A DNA stretch of 64,000 nucleotides, taken from positions 2,225,111 to 2,289,110 of the forward strand of contig NC_135571.1 of the NCBI RefSeq assembly GCF_964340395.1, written 5' to 3'. A program made the position numbers and the translations under genes. The notes beneath the pieces are model-generated. The model worked only from the letters and a program-made list of their open reading frames with translations. It was not told where the DNA came from and ran no database searches. The stretch comes from Glandiceps talaboti (lineage: Eukaryota > Hemichordata > Enteropneusta > Spengelidae). Below, one piece after another: positions 55,353 to 64,000 of the stretch (positions are counted from its first letter, which is position 1; each line of letters starts with the position of its first letter).

Positions 55353-56138
55353 TTAACAATTATGTACAGGTAGGCAATATAACATATTGAGAGTGTTGAT
55401 AGTAGGGTAATCCTTATAGAAAGACAACATTTTATCATAAGTAGCTCTCTGGCTAGACATATCCCCTCCACTCCAAGTAGGTTGGGTCTGATAGGGTAAT
55501 GTCTGTGGTTGCCCCAGGTTACTGAAGGGTTGTGCCCAAGGGTCTGGTTGAAACTGTTGGTTTTGCCAGTTGGGTTGGCCTTGATATGCAAATGATTGTT
55601 GCTGTGTATACACAGACGGTGGGGACATTTGTTCTGTTTTTATAGGTTTGCTTTTCCAATCCCCTCCAGATTGCCCATACTTCCCACTATTCCTATGTCT
55701 ACTTCTACGGGGGCCCGCCCTTCCTGGGTTCTGATAATAGCCAGATTTACTTGAATTATGACTATCCCCGGAGTATACTCTGCTGCCCATTGCAGGAAAT
55801 GAAGGATTAAAGTCTTTATCTAAATTAAGTTTAGATCTTGCCCCTTGTTCTGAAAAAGTACTATGGCCTTTAACTTGTCCGTACTGTTTTACTGTAGGAT
55901 CAATTAAACTTGAAGGTTGGTTTATATCTGTCCCAGATTTGTGTTGGGTGGGTTCAGATATTTTACTCTTAACCACTGTTGGCGGCGCACTGTCCTTAAA
56001 AGAGACTTCCCCTGCACTGCCCACGTCCGAGTGGATGCCCGAATGAGTTCCCGGAGTTTCCCGATCGACTGTCGAAGAGACCCGATATTTCGGCTCGATT
56101 GCGTCAGTAAATTCCCCTTCACTCTGCTTTTCTGCCAT
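55353..56138 (-). CDS. Uninterrupted 261-residue disordered protein, gag-like?
   Basis: Single open frame on the - strand; the start at 56138 is preferred over one 21 nt upstream because it has G at -3 and +4. It is acidic at first, then Ser/Gly/Lys/Arg-rich around residues 110-165 (GRAGPRRSRHR), then Gln/Pro/aromatic-rich at 180-230. No globular domain, zinc knuckle or RNA-binding motif is seen. An AATAAA lies on the - strand ~60 bp past the stop. Its position ~650 nt downstream of an LTR-like block and a primer-binding-like site suggests a 3'-truncated retrotransposon gag, but a lineage-specific cellular gene is equally possible. Confidence 0.55.
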   Translation of the reverse strand: MAEKQSEGEFTDAIEPKYRVSSTVDRETPGTHSGIHSDVGSAGEVSFKDSAPPTVVKSKISEPTQHKSGTDINQPSSLIDPTVKQYGQVKGHSTFSEQGARSKLNLDKDFNPSFPAMGSRVYSGDSHNSSKSGYYQNPGRAGPRRSRHRNSGKYGQSGGDWKSKPIKTEQMSPPSVYTQQQSFAYQGQPNWQNQQFQPDPWAQPFSNLGQPQTLPYQTQPTWSGGDMSSQRATYDKMLSFYKDYPTINTLNMLYCLPVHNC

Positions 56139-56794
56139 AACGATGGTAATAAGTGACACAGGTTACGTTCAATAGCAATTGAAATACTGAAAGAAATCTG
56201 AAATACTGGTTGAACAGATCCCGTAAAGACAATAGCGATCAAGAGAACGAACAAGCACTGTCGGAACCCGCGAAAACAACGTGGAGCTATGACGTCACGA
56301 GATGGAAAATTTGATAAGGATTCACAAAACTTTAGAAAACTTGCACAATCCCATGAAAAATGCAAAAACATCAGAGAAACCCTCTAACTATTTTAATAGT
56401 GAACAACTCTGAAAAACACTAAAGCCAAATAAATCGTTGAAAATGCCTGAAAACGATTTTCTTGACAAACTCTGTGTACGGACCGTGCGATGATCGAAAG
56501 TAAACAACAACGCGAATTTTTGACAGTCACACGGACCAGAAAATAAATCTCCCGGTCTTGAATACATCAGACGTGAGACTGCAAAAATACAGATTTCCCC
56601 TAAGAGGAGAATAAGAATAACTAATCTAAATAGCTGTTTAGACAGCAAACTTTTATTCAAAGTGTTTTCCGGCAAACTGAACAACGACCGGAGGCAAGTA
56701 CAGAACATACACTGCCTAGAAAAATGCGTTTTCAAAATTACACCACGGAAGAGACAAAACATCTTCGCCAAAACTCTATGTGGGTTTCGAAATA

Positions 56795-56809
56795 ACTCTT
56801 CTGATACCA
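56795..56809 (-). promoter_or_regulatory. Primer-binding-site-like sequence
   Basis: On the - strand TGGTATCAGAAGAG starts one base after a block ending ACAACA. TGGTATCAGA-type sequences complementary to a tRNA 3' end are standard first-strand primer sites of LTR retrotransposons. Confidence 0.4.
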
Positions 56810-56810
56810 A

Positions 56811-57320
56811 TGTTGTGATTCTCCCAAGTTTCTAATCTTTTCTGGGATGGCTGGCCGACTTCGGATAATCACAAGCGGAAATATTACAGTACGCTGAATG
56901 TACTTACACGAGTGATGTGCAGCTCCGGCGACGCACGGTACCTTCCTCCGTGTGGAGAGGGATAACCTCAGCTTCTGGCAGCTAGATGAAACGGTATAAC
57001 ACCAATTTGACGTCTTCTGTAAAGATACACCGCACCAGTAGTTTCCAATACAACTTCCAAGTGGGTCTGTATTCACTAATAACGGATACTAACGTCCTTC
57101 TTGACGTGGGTAAGATATCTAGTATTTAGTACCAATAGTACATGTATTTCCAGTAACGAGTATAGCTTCCAAGTGCGGGCCAAACGTCTTGAGACCACGA
57201 GGGCCTTCGCTGGGGGTAATTCCGGTCGGGAGAGAACTTTACTACCATATAAGGAGAGTCCAACATCCAACCAAAGGTCGTCCCCTAGAGGTCACAGGGT
57301 CACAGCTGACATGATTGACA
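56811..57320 (-). mobile_element. Candidate 5' LTR, ~510 bp
   Basis: On the - strand the block starts TGTCAATC and ends CACAACA (TG...CA termini). It holds a TATA-like cttatatgg near 57245, and the primer-binding-like site follows. No second LTR is seen in the window, so the element would be truncated. The start boundary is a guess. Confidence 0.35.
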
Positions 57321-59215
57321 GGATGTCTCTCACATGAGGACAAGTTACACTCAATGTGCAAGGCTATTTCACAACACAGTACAGTCTGAATTGGGTCATC
57401 ATGATGTTATGTTCTCACAGATTGCTGCATAGATCCTGTACGTTTAGGGCCTATGTTTGTTGGTGAAAATAGGTATATATGAAGTTCATCTATATTACGT
57501 GTTGTCTGTGAAAAAAGTCATTTGTAGACATTTTCTTCTTTTTCCTTGAACCTTCCAGTCGATATTTTTGGGAAGAGGTTTTCCAAGTATTGTCAGTCCT
57601 CTACCGAAGTCCACGAGTCAAGTCCTTGACATTGCACAGGTCAGACCGACAGCTGAACCAGTCATTACAATTAGTATTATACCATGCACGTGCAAAAATG
57701 AACAGAAAATATGGAATATATATAGTTCTACGTCATGACACAACATGTCACGAAAACTCGTGTCTACGTCATTGGTTCTGCTGTGTTCGAAATATGAGTC
57801 AAAACTTTCAAAATTCCATTACTTTCCCCGATTTTTCTTTGATATTACTGGCGCTTGTATAATTATGTTATTCTCCAATATTTTTCTTCATTTAGCCGGT
57901 AAATAGTCGTGACCAATGGGTTATCGCTAGATTCGTAGTGACAAAGCCCCCTTAGGTCACTCGTATATTGGGGAATAACATGTATATTCCAGTGGATAAA
58001 AATGGAACGATCGCATTATCGAGAGATTAAAGTTACGTTATACACTGATGGTGGTCTGTGAAATAGTTGTACAACATCTATTACGAGAGTTGGACCCTGA
58101 AACTCTCATCCAATAAGTTTGGTTATTACTGTATTGTAATAGAGAGAATGTGCCACTCTTCCTTTCAATGATGGCGACAAAGTTAGTCAGTGTTTAGAGT
58201 TTGGCACTTGACAGCCATACATCAGGAGATAGTAGTAATTAGCGGCACAGGCGAATACAAATGAATACAATCGGGAAGAGAAATCCCTGCATCAGTAGAA
58301 CATTGTTAACCAATTTGGCTATGACCAGCCAATCAACCAACTAATGCATAATGCTGAGGGCGCTAGCTATGTCCAGCCGACATTTGTAATAATTGCTGGC
58401 GTTTGTAATAAACGAACCCTAAACTCCATTTAACTTTTTCATTTTACAAACTTTGGCAGGTTTATTACACATTTAAAAAAATGAAATTTATTACAAATAT
58501 CAGCAACTTTTATTATAATTGTTGTTCACAGAATTTATTACAAATGTCGGCAATTTTATTTCAATTGTCGGCAAATCTTACAAATGTCTGTTGTACATAG
58601 CTACCACTGTTCTACACTATGACGGTAATTGTAACAGCTGTTTACCTCGGTCTGTGACGTCGATTATGAGAACAGATGCTATCCCACAGTCCTTAATTTG
58701 CATCAAGCATCCTCACGCCATACATTAATTGGCAGATAAGAGACCTCTTGTAGCGAATGAAAATTTTATTTAAAAAACGTCTGTGTCGTTTTAACTGTAT
58801 TATTAATAAATATAAAACAAGTGTGACATTTAACATGTAATTTGCTATTGTATGTCATTCCGATGGATGGTGACATGGTAATGTATCAAACAATAATTAC
58901 CAGAGATAATCGTCCCTTCTCCAAATCACCAACGTGGTTTTATTCCATTTTGACAGACTCAGTGATTGTTACTCAAGTGAACATCAACGGCTATTTACCC
59001 CTTTTCCTCTCAATTCTAATCATAACATCATAGATTTCCTACGCTTTCAGTGGTGTTAGGATTTGTCTCAAAGAAGGGTTGCTGCCGAAACGTCGGATAT
59101 TTATAACTTTGTTAGAGCGTGGAGTTTTAAATTAAATCTCACAATCACATCAATATAATTTATATTTAGTTTTAGACAGTTAATTATCATTTATTTTTTT
59201 AAAGAGCTACACAAA
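57321..59215. other. Intergenic; one retroelement-like remnant
   Basis: No exon recognised. Around 58500-58590 ttacaaatgtcggcaattt-like words repeat. At about 59078-59100 gggttgctgccgaaacgtcg resembles a motif seen at ends of Penelope-like or other non-LTR elements (inference). Confidence 0.35.
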
Positions 59216-59217
59216 TT

Positions 59218-59248
<31 letters not shown>

Positions 59249-59342
59249 GCACAGACACCCCCACACACATACTCACACAGACACACAAGCAAACAAACAA
59301 GCAAACAAACAAACAAACAAACAAACAAACAAACAGACAGAC
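59216..59342. repeat. (CA)n and (CAAA)n microsatellite
   Basis: A (CA)n tract followed by (caaa)n to 59336. Confidence 0.96.
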
Positions 59343-59580
59343 ATTGAAAAGTCGAAATTGTACTGTTGAAATCTAAACTGACATAGTGAAGAACTGAGGA
59401 CGGCATTATCTATTTTGTCAGCATATTAATCATGCTATTACATAAATTTAAGCCTATTCATACAACAGATTAAAATGTCACTGAAATATTAATATATTGT
59501 CAGTATACAGGCCCTAATTACTATGTAAATCTTCATGGTCTTACTTTTATGATGACAGATTATATATTCATAATTATCTA

Positions 59581-59620
59581 TGTATAAATTTTTTCATTTG
59601 AATCTGCATATGCGTTAGTC
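59581..59620 (+). promoter_or_regulatory. TATA-like element upstream of the lectin gene
   Basis: tgtataaatt at 59581-59590, ~30 bp before the ATG. If used it would leave almost no 5' UTR, so it may instead be incidental. Confidence 0.3.
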
Positions 59621-59681
59621 ATGAAGCTACTGCTGCAGTTCACGGTTCTGATTTTTCTGGCTCATCTGCTGAAAGCGCAGG
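59621..59681 (+). CDS. Lectin exon 1: signal peptide
   Basis: MKLLLQFTVLIFLAHLLKAQ: a positively charged start, a hydrophobic core and a polar end. Donor GTATGT, phase 1. Confidence 0.85.
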
Positions 59682-62600
59682 GTATGTACTGATTTTTATT
59701 TTCATTATTTTAATTTCAAATTTGATAATTATGTGTAGTACTTTTGAAACGGAAAATCGTGATAATTACACATGGAACATAGAATACGGTGTGTATGATT
59801 GGTCTAGGGGGAAAGTATTTAAATATTTCTAAGTTGTGGTTCTTTTTTGTTCAGATAGCCGTGTTAGTGTCTGTATCAAATATTGCAATATACGAAAGTA
59901 GAAATTTGTTCACTTTTATATTACCCCATAATTTACATAAAAAGGATCGAACGACACATAATCGCAACAGAAAAGTTTAAGTACAGCTATGTACATACAA
60001 CCTTTACAAAGTTTACATATTTGTAGTTATGGTACTAAACCCATCAATTATCAACACATTTCAAATCCTGTCTTTTTCCCCATTTCATAATTTCATTTTT
60101 AATCTATTGACATGTTTGTAATTATTGATTTAAAAATATTGATAAAAAATATTCACGTTCGCCGGATTTTTTTTTTCAAAATTATGTGAAAGGGTTCTTA
60201 AAATGATATCGCATCTTTGATAGATGCAAGCCAGCTTTCAAGACAATAAAACCAAAATACAATGTAAATATTTATTTTTTGTGGAAAGGACACTATTGTA
60301 TAAATTGTGCTAAGTAATAACTTTTCGACCGTCATCTGTCGTGTCAAAGATAGCGAAGGGGATGTGGTTTATTACTGATTATGCAAATCACCTCTCCACT
60401 TTGCACCATATGTACTTTTGTATTATACACATTGCAATGTAAGACGATTACGTCACTTTATCTGTTATAAAGTAACAAATGAAATGAAAGCTATATTTTG
60501 CTCTGTAATGCTAAATGTAAGATTAATGTACTAATCGCAACCTCAGGGGGTAGTAGCAGATTTTTGTTCAAAGTGGTATAGTAATGAATATTGTGTAACC
60601 ACCCAAAGATCACATACACAGATGCATAAACACACTAGGGGGGGGGGGGGGGGCTGGTAGAGACCTTGCGGTAGGGCCGGGGGTGTACTCAAATAAAAAA
60701 AATGTGTACCGGTATGTGCGGGCAAAATGGATCACTTTTTCAAGAAAAGTCCTTAACTATTATTATTTTTATTATTTGACTTTATTTAAACTCGGTAGTC
60801 TGTTTAGCCAATGGCTCTTCTCACACAGTGTCTAGATAGAAATATACAATATATACATTAAAAATACCAAGATGTAAAAATACAAACCAATGAAACGAAT
60901 ACAAAAGGCTGTAAAATGGCAAAAGCCAGAAGAACAACTAAAAAACTAACGATTTTCTAAAAGATCGACTGTTTACCTGAATATTCCCTTATCATGTGGG
61001 AAACATCTTCATGCTTGAGAAATACTTTCACAACATCAGAATAAAGGTAATTGATCTGTTTGGATTATGTTTAGATATATGCTTTAAACTTGAAAATTTG
61101 GGGAGTAACCCGAGGGTAGCAACTCAGTAATGCCGAGCATGTTTCACAATTGACACTACATCCAGGGTTTGTAGGTATTATTAAATGCTCTATACGGTAT
61201 CTTATATTCCTGATGTTAAAAGGAAAACAATATCATTTTGAGGGGAATTTTCGTGATAAGGTCCCATCTACGGGTAAAGTAAGTGTCCAAAAGTTCACAA
61301 ATATCATATGCACAAAACTACATTTAAAAACGAATCAACACCAACACATCGTAACTGCAGTGTTATGTACGTACAAAAGGGTTTGGTCAACGAGATGTTG
61401 TACTTCGAAAATTTTTTGTACTAAAATTTGTGCCGTAAAAGATATTTTTGTGTCATATCTGAATAACCATTAGAAATCCGCCAGTTCATAGACATGGTTA
61501 TGTAGGTTTTCCTGTGGAAACAGCGTAAGAATGTTTCATTATGAAACAACAATACCAGTACACAGATACACTGTGGCCCTGTAAATGTCACGTGGTTTGA
61601 CGTATTTTCTGCCCTGAGGGAATTAAAAACAACACTTGCTGCAACATGTTGCTAATCCATCGAAATCCAAAGCAGCTTACATATGTTACCATTTGTTAGT
61701 ACCAATCTGGACATGAGTTACTACGTCATGGCCGACTATTCATGACGCAAAGTCAATCTTTTACGTCACTTCCAAAGTCAATCTTTTACGTCACTTCCTG
61801 TTTTAGAGGACGTTTAAAATAGACTAATTCAAAGACAGGCACTTTTCCAGGAAAACCATTTGTTTTCCGTCTTATTATAATTGAATCACAATGTACAATA
61901 CGACAGAAAATTATTGAAATAGCGTTGGTCCCAGTGATATATCTGTTACGTCTCGTCGATATACAGTTCAATTGCTCTACAAACTTTATTTTTTACTTTT
62001 ACTAACAGAACCTGAGACCGCTAATGTAGCTCTTGGTAAACCGGTCGAGCAGAGTTCGACCGACTGGCATGCTTTACCAAGCAACGCTGTTGATGGTGAC
62101 GACGATGCCGAATTCTGCCATGGCTCGTGTACACTTACTAAAGTTGAATTTAATCCATGGTGGAGACTGAACCTTGTAAGACCACGAAATGTCTACAGTA
62201 TCACTATTAAAAACAGAGTGGACTGTTGTGGTAAGTTCACTTTTATCATGCCTTTTTTTTTTTTTTTACAAATTCTGTTTCATTACCCACTAACGAATAT
62301 ACAAACTAAACCTATTTGTTCATATGATCTGCCCTGAGGGAATCAAGAGTAAAACTTGCTGCAGCATGTTGCTAATCCATCTAAAGCCAAAACAGCCTAC
62401 GTGTGTTACTATTTCTTAGTATCAATAAGGACATGAGCTACTACGTCATGGCTGACTACTCATGATTCGAAGTCAATCTTTTACGTCACTTCCTGTTTTG
62501 TAATTAGGCCTCCATCTCATTTCGTCAAATACGAAATTAAGATAACAGTACTAAGATTTCTTTCCAATATTTAGATTAGTTAAAGTATACGTCTACTGTC

Positions 62601-63495
62601 AATTAAAAATATAAGATTATTTAGAACACGTACAGCAAAGATAAAATAAACAAAGTCATGCAGTGTTACACTGCTGTTTGCTGAATCCAATCGTATCATC
62701 AGTTATATTGGTTAGTAAATTATTAAATTAACACTTGTGTACCTAATTTTGTTTAATTAAATGTAATTTGTGATGTTTACTTTATATCGCAAAAGTTTCC
62801 CTTACACACAAAACGGTTAAGACTGTTTCATGGTTTAAATACAATTAAAAAAATACCCCCAAAAATGAAAAATACAATCCCCCTAAAAAAACAAAACAAA
62901 ACAAAACAAACCCCACACAGTTACGGTATCTGGATACATAATATAATATTATCGTTTTTTAAAAATCATTTCATTAATATATGTGTCATTTGTAAATTTG
63001 AAGAAATGCGGTTGGTTGGTGCGGAGGTGCGTGTAGGCAACCATGAAAATATCGAAGCGAACACATTATGTGGTGTGATTTCTGCCCAGATGGTACAAGA
63101 TGGCGACACACTGTCGATATCGTGTGTAGACGATGAGGGCGCTCCTACTGTAGGACAGTTTGTAAGCGTTCAATTGAAAGGAAAACGTGAAGCTTTGTCA
63201 CTTTGTGAAGTTGAAGTGTTTGCTGATGAATTTGATATTTCAATTGACGTTACAAAACCAGTTGGTACCGTTGCACCTCCAACTCGAGGTAAGACATTGC
63301 ATTTTTTCCTTTTTCTAAGTCTCTTTAAATTTGTGATATCTAGGGTCCATGATGAGGGAATCGACGCAAAGGTAAGATAATTATACAGACAATTATGTAA
63401 ATATGCTAATTATGACATAGTTTTCTTCTTTAATAGAAAGACATGATACATGGGTTTACAGCCTCATGCAGTCAACAAATGACAGCGAAATATGA
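59621..63495 (+). CDS. Secreted F-type lectin (fucolectin / F5/8-type C family), 4 exons
   Basis: Exons 59621-59681, 62009-62230, 63004-63288 and probably 63437-63495 join in frame (627 nt, 208 residues, TGA). Residues 1-20 are a signal peptide ending near KAQG. Residues 22-170 form the F-type lectin fold: NVALGKPVEQSS, AVDGDDD, FCHGSCT, NPWWRLNL, NRVDCCGE and GAEVRVG, ending CEVEVFAD. Family members bind fucose and act in innate recognition or gamete binding. The NRxDCCG arginine/aspartate is kept, but the histidine of the sugar-binding triad appears replaced by leucine (CTLT) and the second arginine is shifted by one residue (GEMR). Sugar binding may therefore be altered. A Pro/Thr-containing tail follows. 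Confidence 0.9.
60640..60656 (+). repeat. Poly-G run
   Basis: About 17 consecutive G bases in lectin intron 1; a likely site of length error or quadruplex formation. Confidence 0.9.
61608..61803 (+). repeat. ~180-bp repeat, copy 1 (lectin intron 1)
   Basis: Matches 62326-62502: tgccctgagggaat, acttgctgcaacatgttgct, aatccatc, gagttactacgtcatggc and gtcaatcttttacgtcactt. An extra 24-bp duplication of its end (aagtcaatcttttacgtcac) is present here. Confidence 0.88.
62009..62230 (+). CDS. Lectin exon 2: first half of F-type lectin domain
   Basis: 222 nt, phase 1/1, acceptor ctaacag, donor GTAAGT. Covers NVALGKPV through DCC, with the paired cysteines C-HGS-C and the CC pair. Confidence 0.95.
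62326..62502 (+). repeat. ~180-bp repeat, copy 2 (lectin intron 2)
   Basis: Same repeat as 61608-61803, about 85% similar by eye, starting ~95 bp after lectin exon 2. Confidence 0.88.
63004..63288 (+). CDS. Lectin exon 3: second half of F-type lectin domain and tail
   Basis: 285 nt, phase 1/1, donor GTAAGA. The acceptor aaatttgaag is pyrimidine-poor, but the codon junction DCCG-E is exactly that expected. It encodes GAEVRVG ... LSLCEVEVFADEFDIS and then a TKPVGTVAPPTR linker. Confidence 0.92.
63437..63495 (+). CDS. Lectin terminal exon (candidate)
   Basis: A strong acceptor (ttttcttctttaatag) leads in the right phase to 18 codons and TGA (ERHDTWVYSLMQ...). AATAAA at 63638 follows 143 bp later. 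There is no domain, so the call rests on splice phase and the poly(A) signal. Confidence 0.5.
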
Positions 63496-63637
63496 TTCAA
63501 ATTTTTTTTTAAGTGGCCATATAGATGGCGAATGGATATTTATTTTGAATTTTCGATTTATTAACCGACCTCACTATATTTTCTATTTGGAAATACAGTG
63601 TAAAAGCACATACACACGAAATCCATGTTTGTAACTC

Positions 63638-63643
63638 AATAAA
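63638..63643 (+). terminator. Poly(A) signal of the lectin gene
   Basis: AATAAA in ctcaataaatcgcac, followed by an A-rich stretch. It is positioned to end the transcript of the candidate terminal exon. Confidence 0.55.
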
Positions 63644-64000
63644 TCGCACAAAAAAACTAAAAAGTGTTTAAAGATGTGTTATTGTACGTACAGTAGCAAC
63701 TATTGTATATGTTTTTCAGTGTTATACATTGTTTGAGTCACAAACATGGCCTTGATGTATATTCTTTCACATTGTATTTCCAAGTAGGAAATCGTAGTAG
63801 AGTTCTTTTATAAATTAAAATTCACAGATAAATAACCAATTTTAATCTATATATCCACAACTTTAAAGCTAATCTAGAATGATTTTTGTCTTTCTATTTT
63901 CAAAAGTTGATTTTTAAATATTTTTTCACTGAAATATTGATATTAATATATGTATGATACAGACATTGTGTATTAGAAATATGAATGACTTCTTATTGCA
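63644..64000. other. 3' flank, nothing recognised
   Basis: AT-rich sequence to the window end, without a supported exon. Confidence 0.4.

Noticed and set aside
55922-57076. - strand frames of 112-149 codons in the LTR-like and leader region
   Set aside because: No domain, biased composition or good start. They overlap the candidate LTR and the real frame at 55353-56138.
61150-61473. 107-codon + strand frame in lectin intron 1
   Set aside because: No signal, domain or splice-phase fit with the flanking lectin exons.
63443-63634. 63-codon frame read in a different frame from the candidate lectin terminal exon
   Set aside because: The exon at 63437-63495 fits the splice phase from exon 3; this alternative frame does not.

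Overview
The window is animal nuclear DNA. It has long introns with GT-AG splice sites, a NELL-family gene with vertebrate-like VWC/EGF architecture, an F-type lectin gene, tRNA-derived SINEs and many palindromic MITE-like elements. AT-rich composition with this gene content fits a marine invertebrate such as a hemichordate, amphioxus, echinoderm or lophotrochozoan. The species cannot be fixed from the sequence. Prokaryotic features (operons, ribosome binding sites, CRISPR) do not apply.

Layout. (1) 1-10665, + strand: the 3' 14 exons of a NELL gene (654 residues visible; the signal peptide and most of the thrombospondin-N domain lie upstream). Its introns are full of SINEs, foldback elements and minisatellites. 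Three minisatellites start exactly at an exon end and its splice donor. (2) 10666-15340: repeat-rich NELL 3' flank or 3' UTR, ending at a poly(A) signal. A facing candidate terminal exon on the - strand (15693-16004, cysteine-rich with a hydrophobic tail) has its own poly(A) signal about 40 bp away. (3) 16392-36738: a 20.3 kb satellite array of 58 near-identical 351-bp monomers, with a higher-order period of five monomers (1,755 bp). (4) 36739-48427: mostly non-coding, with microsatellites, foldback elements, CRE-like doublets and a possible promoter or 5' exon near 39850-40128. (5) 48428-52522, + strand: a 310-residue protein with three C-terminal WW domains, one per exon. (6) 55353-57320, - strand: a disordered-protein ORF downstream of an LTR-like segment and a tRNA-primer-binding-like site, perhaps a truncated LTR retrotransposon. 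(7) 59621-63495, + strand: a compact secreted F-type lectin (fucolectin) gene with signal peptide, lectin domain on two exons, a candidate terminal exon and a poly(A) signal.

The genes do not form a pathway. NELL and the lectin are secreted, while the WW protein is probably intracellular and binds proline-rich partners. The most unusual content is the higher-order satellite, the donor-seeded minisatellites in NELL, and at least eight inverted-repeat element families in 64 kb.
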